Shown piece by piece: positions 17,683 through 26,722 of a stretch of 64,000 nucleotides of DNA (positions are counted from its first letter, which is position 1; each line of letters opens with the position of its first letter). The translations under genes were made by a program, and so were the position numbers. The notes beneath the pieces are model-generated. The model worked only from the letters and a program-made list of their open reading frames with translations. It was not told the origin of the DNA and did not search any database. This stretch comes from Parahoeflea alexandrii. GTDB lineage: Bacteria > Pseudomonadota > Alphaproteobacteria > Rhizobiales > Rhizobiaceae. The stretch lies in the NCBI RefSeq assembly GCF_024105735.1, contig NZ_JAAAML010000003.1:124001-188000 (forward strand). The letters run 5' to 3'.

Positions 17683-19044
17683 ATGCTCCGATTTTCACCA
17701 CTTATTGCGGCTTCGGCCATGACCATTGCAGCCTTTACAGGCTCCGCACTCGCGGCCAGCCATGAGGGCGCTCCCGCGCCGGCCACCAACCGCATCGACA
17801 CCCAGCGCCACGATGCGCCGGAACTGTCGGCCTATGGCGATTACAAGATCGGCGTGCGCACGCTGGAAATGGTCAATCCCGGCCAGATCGATATTCTGGC
17901 CATCGACCCGGCCGCGGAAAAGCCGGCCGAATGGCCCCGCTACGACCGGCCGCTGACCGTTGAGGTCTGGTATCCGGCGGACAATGGTGCCGAGGGCTCG
18001 AACGAGCTCAAGGCCTATCTGCGCGACGGCAAGACCGAAGTCACGCTCGTCGGCCAGGCCATGCGCGACGCGGCCCCCGTGGCGGGCGCCGAAGCCTTCC
18101 CGCTGGTCATCATCTCGCACGGTTATCCGGGCAACCGCTTCCTGCTGTCGCACCTGGCCGAAAACCTCGCCTCCAAGGGCTATGTTGTGGCCTCGATCGA
18201 CCACACCGATTCGACCTATCGGACCCGCGCCGCCTTCGGCTCGACCCTGGTCAATCGCTCGATCGACCAGAAATTCGTGCTCGACGAACTGGCCCGTCTT
18301 TCGGGCGAGGATGGCAATTTCCTCAATGGTCTCGCCAACACCGACAACGCCGCCATCATCGGCTATTCGATGGGCGGCTACGGTGCGATCATCAGCGCCG
18401 GCGGCGGCGTCACCCAGACCGCCGTTGACTATGGCTGGGGCGGTCCGCACGGCACGCTCGGCGTTCACCTGAGCGGCAGCGAAACCCACAACGCACTGCC
18501 CGATGAGCGCGTCAAGACCATCATCGCCATCGGCCCCTGGGGCAAGGTGCTGAACTTCTGGGACGAGGAAACCCTCAAGGGCATTTCCAAGCCGTCGCTG
18601 TTCATCGCCGGCTCCGTCGATGATGTCTCGGGCTACGAGAAGGGCGTCCGCGCCATCTGGCAGGCAGCCACCGGCGTTGACCGCGCGCTGCTGACCTTCG
18701 ACAACGCCAACCACAATGCCGCAGCGCCGATGCCCGCACCTGCCGAGGCCGACAAGGTTGACGAGGACCTCGGCTTCAACATCGCCGAGCACTACAACGA
18801 CGCTGTCTGGAACACGGTGCGGATGAACAACATCGCGCAGCATTTCAGCACCGCCTGGCTCGACCAGCACCTCAAGGGCGACGAGGCCAAGGCCGCCTAT
18901 CTCGACCTGGTCCCCAACTCCAATGACGGCGTCTGGGCCAAGGAAGACGACGGCACCAACAAGCCCGAACACACCCACTGGCACGGTTTCCAGAACCGCA
19001 CCGCCAAGGGCCTGCGCTACGAAGTGCTGAAAGCCGGCGAATAA
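17683..19044 (+). CDS. Secreted alpha/beta-hydrolase (dienelactone hydrolase/PAF-acetylhydrolase-like)
   Basis: This 453-residue protein starts at the ATG at 17683, preceded by GAAAGG; an upstream GTG in frame would put 16 charged residues before the signal peptide. The Sec signal ends near ALA at about 24. The hydrolase core shows an oxyanion loop, SHGYPGNR, the nucleophile elbow GYSMGGYG, a probable Asp in AGSVDDVSGYE and a His in DNANHNAAAP. The C-terminal part carries His-rich EHTHWHGF. The substrate is unknown; a periplasmic esterase or lipase-like role is inferred. It is monocistronic with its own terminator. Confidence 0.85.
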   Translation: MLRFSPLIAASAMTIAAFTGSALAASHEGAPAPATNRIDTQRHDAPELSAYGDYKIGVRTLEMVNPGQIDILAIDPAAEKPAEWPRYDRPLTVEVWYPADNGAEGSNELKAYLRDGKTEVTLVGQAMRDAAPVAGAEAFPLVIISHGYPGNRFLLSHLAENLASKGYVVASIDHTDSTYRTRAAFGSTLVNRSIDQKFVLDELARLSGEDGNFLNGLANTDNAAIIGYSMGGYGAIISAGGGVTQTAVDYGWGGPHGTLGVHLSGSETHNALPDERVKTIIAIGPWGKVLNFWDEETLKGISKPSLFIAGSVDDVSGYEKGVRAIWQAATGVDRALLTFDNANHNAAAPMPAPAEADKVDEDLGFNIAEHYNDAVWNTVRMNNIAQHFSTAWLDQHLKGDEAKAAYLDLVPNSNDGVWAKEDDGTNKPEHTHWHGFQNRTAKGLRYEVLKAGE

Positions 19045-19066
19045 GGTTTACGCCTGACGACAATTG

Positions 19067-19097
19067 AAAGGCGGCGCACCCGGTGCGCCGCCTTTTT
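19067..19097 (+). terminator. Strong intrinsic terminator after the secreted hydrolase gene
   Basis: An 11-bp GC stem (GGCGGCGCACC at 19070-19080 with GGTGCGCCGCC at 19082-19092) is followed by TTTTT and preceded by an A run. It lies 26 bp past the stop codon. Confidence 0.9.
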
Positions 19098-19181
19098 CGT
19101 TTCAGGTGACGGAGCAAGCCGGATCCTCCGGACGTTTCAGCAGATAGACAATCTCGAACCGGCAACGCGGCTGCCCTCTGT

Positions 19182-19321
19182 CAATCTCCCCCCTTGAGGG
19201 GGAGATGTCACGAAGTGACAGAGGGGGGTAATGTAGCGACAACATCTGGTCTTGCGGAACATGGCAAGCTCATCCCCCTCTGTCGGCTACGCCGACATCT
19301 CCCCCGCAAGGGGGGAGATTG
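19182..19321. repeat. 140-bp imperfect palindromic intergenic element (type 1)
   Basis: The ends are inverted copies: CAATCTCCCCCC at 19182-19193 against GGGGGGAGATTG at 19310-19321. The arms also carry mirrored blocks of GGGGGAGATGTC and ACATCTCCCCC, and of CAGAGGGGG and CCCCCTCTGTC. It has no coding capacity. It looks like the short intergenic palindromic elements that are scattered through rhizobial genomes (RIME-like or MITE-like). It marks the left border of the lower-GC patch. Confidence 0.75.
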
Positions 19322-19366
19322 GAGTCCGCTGATCTACAGGCGAATGAAGCCAACATTTCAACAGGT

Positions 19367-20110
19367 TTAAGCGGTCACATGAGTACTCTTTTTCCAGAGT
19401 TCTTCGTAGTGCTCCGCTTTCATTCGACCGAGTTCTGCCTCTGCGCGCATGACTGACGCCGGTGACCGCTGAGCAATGTCTTTTATGGATTGCGAAACGA
19501 GCCACGACTCTCTGCTGTCTATGATGATCAGCCGGTCATGCAGCGCCTTTGCTGATGCATATCGAACTTCAACAGAATTTGCTTCTGAGATTTTATCTGC
19601 CGCCCACTTTAGTCCAGAAGCAAGGAGGCCCGAATGATTTTCAGATCTCTTGACTGTCAAGCAACGCATACCGTTGCCAGCAGCGCAATGAGGAGCAAAA
19701 TAAGTATAGATATCGGAATTTAGGTACGGATCCACAATCATCATATGATCACAGGGCGTCTGCATAATTTTTACGAGAGCAGCGTAACCGTTCCACGTAT
19801 CACCCGGCGGAATGAAAGCGCCTTGCATAGATAACGGAACTTGGAGTTCGGCGTGGCTCAATGCGTCATACAGCGGAATGAGGATTTTTTCACGACTATG
19901 CGCGAACGTTCCCAGAGAACTACGCGCTGTACGGAAATTGACTACGGCAGACATGAGCCCACTAGCGTCAAGGAGCGCATCAACCCTACCCAGCCACCTT
20001 ATCTCCTTTTCCGTCAGCTCCTCTTCATATGTGAAAGCGGGCGCTTCACCAATTGCCGCTTCCAGCAATGCCAGTAACTGCTCCGGACTGATTGTGTGCT
20101 TATTGACCAT
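19367..20110 (-). CDS. Single-motif phospholipase D-like (PLDc) protein, accessory gene
   Basis: This 247-residue protein starts at the ATG at 20110; a longer frame of 69 residues reads low-complexity sequence. The N-terminal part (1-110) is mostly helical, with an acidic TYEEELTEKEIRWLGR segment. The PLD-like half has a strand MIVDPYLN (124-131) and the signature HDRLIIID at 191-198, an HxK(x)4D motif with Arg in place of Lys. Only one copy is present, so an active enzyme would need to dimerise. Base composition is visibly lower in GC than the neighbours, and repeats lie on both sides, which suggests transfer. The function is unknown; nuclease, phosphodiesterase or defence effector are possibilities only. 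Confidence 0.7.
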   Translation of the reverse strand: MVNKHTISPEQLLALLEAAIGEAPAFTYEEELTEKEIRWLGRVDALLDASGLMSAVVNFRTARSSLGTFAHSREKILIPLYDALSHAELQVPLSMQGAFIPPGDTWNGYAALVKIMQTPCDHMMIVDPYLNSDIYTYFAPHCAAGNGMRCLTVKRSENHSGLLASGLKWAADKISEANSVEVRYASAKALHDRLIIIDSRESWLVSQSIKDIAQRSPASVMRAEAELGRMKAEHYEELWKKSTHVTA

Positions 20111-20884
20111 AGGATTGTTTTGCGCCCTGGTGGTTGTGGGAGTCAAACGCCTTTCTCCACCATCGAATTCCTCCTCATCCCCACACAAATATCCCCCCAA
20201 CATTTTCCACACCCTTTCCCCCCATGCGACACTACCCCCACCTTCCGTCCCGAACGGATGGCCGGGGCTGACGGAGCCCGGGCCGGCGGAAGGCGGTGAG
20301 TTCTGGCGCGCGGGCACCGTACCTGCGGGCCGGAAGCTTGCGAAGCGACACCCCGGCCAGCGCGGGGACCTGCCGGATTGAGGTGGATCAGGCCGAGGGT
20401 TTTATCCGCGCGAAGGACCGGAACCGGTTGAGGCAAGTGCAGCGCCCGCGCCTTTCTCACGAGAGGCAGGCAGGCGGCATGATCTTCAACCGGCGGCGTT
20501 TGATCCGCATCCCTGTCCGGGCGGGCTGCCCGGCTGCGGAACGCGGCGTCACCGCAAACGCCGGCCTGACAAGTCCCTGCCGCGCCTGACGGGTCTTCCT
20601 GTCCGGGCCGGGTGGGAGAGGGAGGTGTTCGGTTCCCGAAGGATCGAACGTGACGAAACCGCCCGGGGCTTGCGTCGAGTTTCGCGGGAAGAAGAGCCGG
20701 CCCGCGCCCGGAAGGCGTGGGAATTCCTCACCGGTGGGGCGCGGGTGACACGCGCCAAGCCAAATTCTTTCAACCACCACGGGCCTGTCGCCCGCGCCCC
20801 ACGAGTCCGGATCGGGTCCGGACAAGGAGACTGCCCCCATGCCGCCGGCGAGTTTTTCGCGCGCGGGGTCTTGGCGTGGGCGTT
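20111..20884. other. Long non-coding, GC-rich stretch upstream of the PLD-like gene
   Basis: I see no convincing gene here. The open frames on both strands are short, Arg/Pro-rich and lack ribosome sites. Near the gene (20180-20235) the plus strand has repeated CCCCA-type blocks, read as TGGGG on the gene strand. Further away the DNA is very GC-rich and contains a long hairpin at 20734-20802 and a smaller one at 20805-20823. It may be decayed DNA, an unrecognised structured RNA, or both. Confidence 0.5.
20734..20802. repeat. 17-bp inverted repeat with 35-nt loop
   Basis: The left arm (20734-20750, GTGGGGCGCGGGTGACA) pairs with 20786-20802 with a single mismatch. A second stem, GTCCGGA/TCCGGAC (20805-20811 with 20817-20823), follows at once. 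No gene overlaps it. It could be a structured RNA or a remnant of a mobile palindrome. Confidence 0.65.
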
Positions 20885-21063
20885 CCCCCTCACCTGCAAT
20901 TTCTAGCACTTAGCTAACGCTAAGATGCTGAAATTGCTTCCTCTCCCACCAGGGGCGAGGAGAGGGTGACGCGAGTTCCACAATTTGACCTCTCCCCTTG
21001 TGGGAGAGGATACAAAATCGCGATCTTAGCGCTGCTAAGTCGCAGATTTTGTTGGTGAGGGGG
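20885..21063. repeat. About 180-bp composite palindromic intergenic element (type 2)
   Basis: The outer ends are inverted (CCCCTCACC on the left, GGTGAGGGGG on the right). Inside lie two large hairpins: 20896-20937, almost a perfect palindrome whose outer arms are GCAATTTC/GAAATTGC around a CTTAGC/GCTAAG core, and 21012-21052, with ACAAAATC and GATTTTGT arms around a similar TTAGC/GCTAAG core. Between them are mirrored CCTCTCCC and GGGAGAGG blocks. It has no coding capacity. The structure is that of a rhizobial RIME-like repeat, and it marks the right border of the accessory patch. Confidence 0.75.
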
Positions 21064-21088
21064 ACGAGCGGTCATGATCATCCTCCCC

Positions 21089-22348
21089 CTACCGCTTCGG
21101 CCGCTCCAAGAGCGCCACCACTTCCACATGGCTCGACCACAAAAACTGGTCGATCGGCGTCACCGAAACCACCCGGTAGCCGCCCTTGATCAGGATCTCG
21201 AGGTCGCGCGCCAGTGTCACCGGATTGCAGGAGATGGCGGCGATGCGAGGGATGGCCGAGCGGGCGATGTCGGCCACCTGCACTTCCGCGCCTGCGCGCG
21301 GCGGGTCGAACACCAGCCCCTGGTAGCTCTTCAGCTCCGATACCATCAGCGGCCGGCGGAACAGGTCGCGCTTTTCCACCGTGACAGGCTTCAGCCCCTG
21401 CGTCCGCCGTGCGGCCTTGTCGAGTGCTGCGAGCGACGGCCCGTCGGCTTCCAAAGCATGCACATGGCTGGTCTCGGCCAGCCTCAGCGCGAAGGTGCCG
21501 GAGCCGGAGAACAGGTCCGCCACGCGCTTGGACTTCTTCAGGTGGCCGGTGACGAGATCGCCCATCACTTGCTCCGCGTCCTTGCTTGCCTGCACGAAGC
21601 CGCCCGGCGGCGGATTGACGATCACCCGGCCGAATTCGAGCTCCGGCGGCTGCTTCTCGATCAGGATTTCGCCGTTGAAGGTCAGCCGCGCGACGGTTGG
21701 TTCCGCCCGCACCGCCTGGATGATCCTGAGCCGGTCGGGCTCTGCGAGCTTGAACGGCGCCTCAGCGGCAAGATCGAGGCCGGGGGCTGCGTCGAGCACC
21801 GAGAGCCGGAACGCCTCCTTGCCGACCGCCACCGCCGTGGCCAGCCGCCTCAGCGCCGGCAGCGCCTGGTTGATCCGCTCAGAGGCGACCACGCAGGTCT
21901 CGACGTGAACGATGTGATGGCTCTGCGCCCGGTTGAAGCCGAGGATCGCGCCCTTGTCGGTGCGACGTGCGGCAAACACCACCCGCCGCCGCGTGTGTGG
22001 TTCACAGGACACCAGCGTCGCAACCTCGGCCGCAATGTTGCGGCTTTCCAGCGCCGCCACCACCAGCCCGCGCTTCCAGTCCTGATAAACGGTATCAGCC
22101 ACATGCTGCAGCGCGCAGCCGCCACAGCCGGCGTTCTCCTCGTCGGGGCCGAAATGTGGGCACGGCGGCGTCACCCGGTCGGGCGAGGGGGTGAGCACCG
22201 CGATCAGCGAGGCGCGGCTCTTCTCGACCCCTGCATTGATCACGTCGCCCGGCACCGTGAAGGGGACGAAGATCTGGCCCTCGGGCGTTTCGGCAATGCC
22301 GTCGCCCTGTCCGCCAAGCCTTGTGATGTCCAGTTTGCGAGCGCTCAT
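21089..22348 (-). CDS. TrmA/RlmC/RlmD-type RNA uracil-C5 methyltransferase
   Basis: This 419-residue class I SAM-dependent RNA (uracil-5-)methyltransferase has a short TRAM-like N-terminal part. It then has the iron-sulfur cysteines Cys63, Cys75 and Cys78 (the latter two as CGGC) and a further Cys in HVETCVVA. The SAM site is DLFSGSGTFAL, and the catalytic Cys lies in ISCNPVTLARDL. The exact target, U747 or U1939 of 23S rRNA or another site, cannot be told from sequence alone. The ATG overlaps the tlyA stop by 4 bases (22345-22348), so the two genes are probably translationally coupled. Confidence 0.93.
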   Translation of the reverse strand: MSARKLDITRLGGQGDGIAETPEGQIFVPFTVPGDVINAGVEKSRASLIAVLTPSPDRVTPPCPHFGPDEENAGCGGCALQHVADTVYQDWKRGLVVAALESRNIAAEVATLVSCEPHTRRRVVFAARRTDKGAILGFNRAQSHHIVHVETCVVASERINQALPALRRLATAVAVGKEAFRLSVLDAAPGLDLAAEAPFKLAEPDRLRIIQAVRAEPTVARLTFNGEILIEKQPPELEFGRVIVNPPPGGFVQASKDAEQVMGDLVTGHLKKSKRVADLFSGSGTFALRLAETSHVHALEADGPSLAALDKAARRTQGLKPVTVEKRDLFRRPLMVSELKSYQGLVFDPPRAGAEVQVADIARSAIPRIAAISCNPVTLARDLEILIKGGYRVVSVTPIDQFLWSSHVEVVALLERPKR

Positions 22349-23112
22349 GTCTTGACGCCTCCGATGAGAAATTCGTGGTTGCCGTCTTGGCCCTCGATCG
22401 GCGAGGCGATGGGGCCGACGGCGCTCCAGCCGGGCTGCCCGCCCAGCCATCGGGCGAGATCCTCGGCGATGACCGGCCCCTGTGAAGGGTCCCTGAGCAA
22501 ACCGCCCTTGCCGATGCCCGCGCGTCCCGCCTCGAACTGCGGCTTGACCAGCAGCACCGCAAAGGTCCCGGGCGCGGCAAGCGCGAGTGCGGGCGGCAGC
22601 GCCAGCTTCAGCGAGATGAAACTCACATCCGACACCACCGCGCCGACCTTGTGGCCGCCCAGATGCTCGCGGGCAAGATCCCGCGCATTGAGGCCCTCGA
22701 GATTGCTCACGCGCTGTTCGTCCGCAAGGCTCGCATGCAACTGGTCATGGCCGACATCGACCGCCAGCACATGCTCAGCACCGCGCTCGAGGAGCACCTG
22801 CGTGAAGCCGCCGGTCGAGGCACCGACATCGAGCGCCACCCGGCCTGACGGATCGAAGCCGAAACGGTCGAGCCCGGCGATCAGTTTCAGCGCCGCCCGC
22901 GAGACATAGGCCCGCGCCGCGTCCGAAAGCGTGATCTCCGCAGTCTCGCTCACCAGAGCGCCAGGCTTGGTGACGGGTTTGCCCTCGACCTGCACCGCGC
23001 CGCGCGCAATCGCGTCACGCGCCCGCGACCGGCTGTCGTAAAATCCGCGCCGGACCAGGATCTGGTCGAGCCGGTCCCTGTCGGAAACGCTGTGATGCGA
23101 TGGGTCTGCCAT
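22345..23112 (-). CDS. tlyA: TlyA family rRNA 2'-O-methyltransferase
   Basis: This 255-residue protein has an N-terminal S4 RNA-binding domain (RLDQILVRRGFYDSRSRARDAI and following) and an FtsJ/RrmJ-like methyltransferase domain. SAM binding is at DVGASTGGFTQVLL; YVSRAALKL supplies the conserved Arg/Lys region. Family members methylate 16S and 23S rRNA cytidines (C1409 and C1920) and in some species have haemolysin-like names. The start at 23112 avoids 12 unrelated residues. Its position in the dxs cluster is a conserved arrangement in this order. Confidence 0.93.
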   Translation of the reverse strand: MADPSHHSVSDRDRLDQILVRRGFYDSRSRARDAIARGAVQVEGKPVTKPGALVSETAEITLSDAARAYVSRAALKLIAGLDRFGFDPSGRVALDVGASTGGFTQVLLERGAEHVLAVDVGHDQLHASLADEQRVSNLEGLNARDLAREHLGGHKVGAVVSDVSFISLKLALPPALALAAPGTFAVLLVKPQFEAGRAGIGKGGLLRDPSQGPVIAEDLARWLGGQPGWSAVGPIASPIEGQDGNHEFLIGGVKT

Positions 23113-23183
23113 GAGAGCCGTCTTGGCCCGGAAGGGCGGCGAGGGCAAGCGCTTTGTGCGGTGCAGCTTCCTTGTGCCGCCGT

Positions 23184-23615
23184 TCAGAAGAACAGGAAGC
23201 TGCCCTTGCTTTGCCGCTCGGTTGCCGTGGCCGCCGGCGTCTCTGCCCGGTTTCCGGCTACCGGGCGCTGCTCGGGCCGCGCTTCGGGCTTCGGCATGTC
23301 ATTGGCAACCCGGAGCGGCGTGTCTTCGAAGATCTGCAGCTGTTTTGCCAGTGGCTGCATGGCTTCCGGCCGGACGGGCGCCTGCTGCCTGGCGATCACC
23401 TGCTCATTGATCATGGACGCCAGGTAATCGTCGCCCCCGACGCCCAACGATCCACGCATGTCGCCGAGCTTCGGGACAAGCATCCGGATCGCTGCTTCCT
23501 CGATGCGCTTGTCGTAGGTGGGTTTGGTCTCGGCGTGCGCAGGCAAAACCGTTACGCAAAACAAGGCCGCCGCGAGCGCGCGCGCATGGCATTTTCCCGC
23601 CTGTTTCATCGTCAT
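23184..23615 (-). CDS. Small secreted protein of unknown function
   Basis: This protein of about 143 residues starts at the ATG at 23615, with GGGACG nearby; a TTG at 23621 and an ATG at 23609 are alternatives. The signal peptide ends at about PAHA. The mature part begins with a helical, charged segment (YDKRIEEAAIRMLVPKLGDMRGSLG), followed by a Pro/Ala/Glu-rich tail ending in Phe-Leu-Phe-Phe. I do not recognise a family. It lies between dxs and tlyA in the same direction, 71 bp upstream of tlyA. Confidence 0.65.
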   Translation of the reverse strand: MTMKQAGKCHARALAAALFCVTVLPAHAETKPTYDKRIEEAAIRMLVPKLGDMRGSLGVGGDDYLASMINEQVIARQQAPVRPEAMQPLAKQLQIFEDTPLRVANDMPKPEARPEQRPVAGNRAETPAATATERQSKGSFLFF

Positions 23616-23710
23616 TTGCAAAACGTCCCGAAGTCCCGTGCTGTTGTGAACAGACTAGCAGCGGGATGTTTCAGAACGCCCAAGACACGTGGTTAGGATC
23701 GGGCAAACAT

Positions 23711-25642
23711 CTATGGTTTCAGAACGGTAACCTGGGCGCCACCGCGGTATTCGGCGTTGAGCGCGCGAAACACCGTGTCGACGATGCCCTTCCGGTCGAG
23801 CCCGGCGCGCGCATACATCGCGTCCGGCGAGGCATGGTCCATGAACATGTCGGGCATCACCAGCGAGCGCACCCTGAGACCGCCGTCGAGCAGGCCCTCG
23901 GTGGACAGGAACTGCAGCACGTGGCTGCCGAAACCGCCGACGGAGCCTTCCTCGATCGTGACCAGCACCTCATGGTGCCGCGCCAGCTGGCGGATCAGGT
24001 CATGGTCGAGCGGCTTGGCGAAACGGGCGTCGGCAACGGTGGTCGACAGCCCGGCGGCATTGAGATCTTCCGCCGCGACCAGGCATTCAGCCAGCCGTGT
24101 ACCGAACGACAACAGCGCCACCTTGGAGCCTTCGCGTACGACACGGCCCTTGCCGATTTCGAGGATCTGGCCGCGTTCTGGCATCTCGACGCCGACGCCT
24201 TCGCCGCGCGGGTAGCGGAATGAGATCGGGCCTTCGTCGTATGCGGCCGCAGTGCGCACCATGTGCTTGAGCTCGGCCTCGTCGGAAGCCGCCATCACCA
24301 CGAAGCCGGGCAGGCAAGCCAGGTAGGTCGTATCAAACGTCCCGGCATGGGTGGCGCCGTCGGCGCCGACGAAACCCGCCCGGTCGATCGGGAACCTGAC
24401 GGGCAGCTTCTGGATCGCCACGTCGTGGACGACCTGGTCGTAGCCGCGCTGCAGGAAGGTGGAATAGATCGCGCAGAACGGCTTCATGCCCTCTGTCGCC
24501 ATCCCGGCGGCAAAGGTCACCGCATGCTGTTCGGCAATGCCGACATCGAAGGTGCGGGTCGGGTGCACCTTGGCGAACTTGTCAACGCCGGTGCCGCCGG
24601 GCATCGCCGCGGTGATCGCCACGATCCTGTCGTCATGCGTCGCTTCCTGCGCCAGCGCTTCGCCGAACACCGTGGTGTAGCTCGGCGCATTCGGCTTGGC
24701 CTTGGCCTGGGTGCCGGTGACCACGTCGAACTTGGAAACGCCGTGATACTTGTCCGACGCGGCTTCCGCGGGCGCGTAGCCCTTGCCCTTTTGCGTGACC
24801 ACGTGGATCAGCACCGGACCGTCGCCATTGTCGCGCACATTGCGCAGGACAGGCAGCAAATGGTCGAGATTGTGACCGTCGATCGGCCCGATGTGGTAGA
24901 AGCCCAGTTCCTCGAACATGGTGCCGCCGGTGACGTAGCCGCGGGCGTGCTCAACCGCGCGGGTGATCGCCCGGTCGATGTTCTTGCCCAGATAGGCGGT
25001 CAGTTTCTTGCCGGCTTCGCGGATGCCCATATAGGTGCGGCCCGAGGCCATCCGCGCCAGGTAGGCGCTCATCGCGCCGGTCGGCGGCGCGATCGACATG
25101 TCGTTGTCGTTGAGAATGACGATCAGCCGCGCATCCAGCGCTCCGGCATTGTTGAGTGCCTCGAACGCCATGCCCGCAGACATCGCGCCATCGCCGATCA
25201 CCGAGATCACATTGCGCTTCATGCCCTGCAGTTCGCTCGCAACCGCCATGCCGAGGCCGGCGGAAATCGAGGTCGAGGAGTGGCCCGCGCCGAAATCGTC
25301 ATACTCGCTCTCAGTGCGCTTGGTGAAGCCGGAAAGCCCGCCTTCCTGCCTCAGCGTCCGGATGCGGTCGCGGCGGCCGGTCAGGATCTTGTGCGGATAG
25401 CACTGGTGGCCAACGTCGAAGATTACCCGGTCATGCGGGGTTTCGAACACCTTGTGAATGGCGATCGTCAGTTCGACCACGCCGAGACCGGCGCCCAGGT
25501 GTCCGCCGGTGCGCGACACCGCGTCGATCATCTCGGCACGCAGTTCCTCGGCCAGCTGCGGCAACAGCTTGTCGTCGATGGCTTTAAGGTCGGATGGGAA
25601 CCGGACGGTGTCCAGGAGCGGTGTTACGGGCGGGTTTGTCAC
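23711..25642 (-). CDS. dxs: 1-deoxy-D-xylulose-5-phosphate synthase
   Basis: This is a 643-residue TPP enzyme, the first step of the MEP isoprenoid pathway (pyruvate + glyceraldehyde 3-phosphate to DXP). The TPP/Mg site is [18 protein letters not shown], and the active-site region of the second domain contains [25 protein letters not shown] near the N-terminus is typical. A GTG start at 25642 is preferred because GAGG lies six bases upstream; an in-frame GTG four codons earlier is possible. The product feeds ubiquinone and hopanoid-type lipids; ispH of the same pathway is also in this window at 50.4 kb. Confidence 0.97.
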   Translation of the reverse strand: MTNPPVTPLLDTVRFPSDLKAIDDKLLPQLAEELRAEMIDAVSRTGGHLGAGLGVVELTIAIHKVFETPHDRVIFDVGHQCYPHKILTGRRDRIRTLRQEGGLSGFTKRTESEYDDFGAGHSSTSISAGLGMAVASELQGMKRNVISVIGDGAMSAGMAFEALNNAGALDARLIVILNDNDMSIAPPTGAMSAYLARMASGRTYMGIREAGKKLTAYLGKNIDRAITRAVEHARGYVTGGTMFEELGFYHIGPIDGHNLDHLLPVLRNVRDNGDGPVLIHVVTQKGKGYAPAEAASDKYHGVSKFDVVTGTQAKAKPNAPSYTTVFGEALAQEATHDDRIVAITAAMPGGTGVDKFAKVHPTRTFDVGIAEQHAVTFAAGMATEGMKPFCAIYSTFLQRGYDQVVHDVAIQKLPVRFPIDRAGFVGADGATHAGTFDTTYLACLPGFVVMAASDEAELKHMVRTAAAYDEGPISFRYPRGEGVGVEMPERGQILEIGKGRVVREGSKVALLSFGTRLAECLVAAEDLNAAGLSTTVADARFAKPLDHDLIRQLARHHEVLVTIEEGSVGGFGSHVLQFLSTEGLLDGGLRVRSLVMPDMFMDHASPDAMYARAGLDRKGIVDTVFRALNAEYRGGAQVTVLKP

Positions 25643-25770
25643 GTCATGCCTCACAGTCTCTCAGGGCCTAGCCCGGAAACGCTGATGTGTAAACCCGGAT
25701 TAACGTCTGAAATAAGGTCTGGGCGGACTTGCCACAGTTTGTTCTGCAGCGAATTCCGGCCGGCTTGGGC

Positions 25771-26697
25771 TCATTGTTCCGGTAGCGGGATGAACTCCTC
25801 AGCGTCGCCTGGTACGATGTCGAACCGTCCTGAGCGCCATTCCGCCTTGGCCTGTTCGATCCGTTCCTTCGACGAAGAGACGAAGTTCCACCAGATGTGC
25901 CGCTTGGTTGGAATGCTGTCGCCGCCAAACAGCATCATCCGCGCACCCGCCGCTCCGGCGGTCAGGGTGATCGCATCGCCGGGGCGGAACACCAGAAGCT
26001 GGTTCGGGCCGAAGCGGTCACCAGCGATCTCGATCTCGCCCTCAAGCAGGTAGAGCGCCCGCTCTTCCCACTCGGCGTCAAACGGCGCCGAGGTCGACGG
26101 CGATAGCGCCAGGTCGACATAGAGCGTACCGGTGTGCTGCGGCACCGGCGACGTGAGCCCGCCAAAACCGCCCATCACCACCCGCGCGCGGATACCTGCA
26201 TCACGGATCTCCGGCAATTCGCTGGTGGCGATATGGGAAAAGGCCGGATCGATCTCTTCGAGATGGTCGGGCAGGGCAAGCCAGGTCTGCAGCCCGGACA
26301 TCGGCATCTCGCCGCCGCGCATTTCTTCGGGCGAACGCTCGGAATGCACGATGCCGCGACCGGCGGTCATCAGGTTCACGTCACCGGGCTTGATTACCAT
26401 TTCGGTGCCCAGGCTGTCGCGGTGGCGGATGGCGCCGTCAAAAAGGTAGGTCACTGTCGAAAGACCGATATGCGGGTGAGGGCGCACGTCCATGGCCTCG
26501 CCGCCCTTGAGGATCGCGGGCCCCATCCGGTCGAAGAAGATGAACGGGCCGACCATGCGCCGTCGCGCGGTCGGCAAGGCCCGTTTGACCGAAAACCCGC
26601 CGATGTCGCGCGAGGACGGAATGATCATCTGTTCGATTGCATCGCAGGCCGGGGCATCGCCGGGGTTCGGGTCATCCAGTCCGCCGAAATAGCTCAT
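25771..26697 (-). CDS. Pirin family protein
   Basis: This 308-residue bicupin starts at MSYFGGLDDP. Metal-binding residues of the N-terminal cupin are visible in RPHPHIGLSTVTY and in GRGIVHSE, together with a Glu between them. The C-terminal pirin domain follows (LYLLEGEIEIAGDRFGPNQLLVF). Some bacterial pirins are quercetinases, others bind partner proteins; the role here is not defined. The gene lies 25 bp after xseB and 128 bp before dxs in the same direction. Confidence 0.93.
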   Translation of the reverse strand: MSYFGGLDDPNPGDAPACDAIEQMIIPSSRDIGGFSVKRALPTARRRMVGPFIFFDRMGPAILKGGEAMDVRPHPHIGLSTVTYLFDGAIRHRDSLGTEMVIKPGDVNLMTAGRGIVHSERSPEEMRGGEMPMSGLQTWLALPDHLEEIDPAFSHIATSELPEIRDAGIRARVVMGGFGGLTSPVPQHTGTLYVDLALSPSTSAPFDAEWEERALYLLEGEIEIAGDRFGPNQLLVFRPGDAITLTAGAAGARMMLFGGDSIPTKRHIWWNFVSSSKERIEQAKAEWRSGRFDIVPGDAEEFIPLPEQ

Positions 26698-26722
26698 GCC
26701 GTGCTCCTGCGATGTTTCCGAT

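Noticed and set aside
20330-20900. Possible RNase P RNA or tmRNA gene in the GC-rich stretch
   Set aside because: The conserved GAGGAAAGTCC-type core of RNase P RNA and a tRNA-like 3' end with TTCGA loop were not found on either strand.
20456-20909. Minus-strand frame of 150 codons in the non-coding patch
   Set aside because: Arg/Pro/Gly-rich composition, no ribosome site, and it runs through the hairpin at 20734-20802 and into the palindromic element at its other end.
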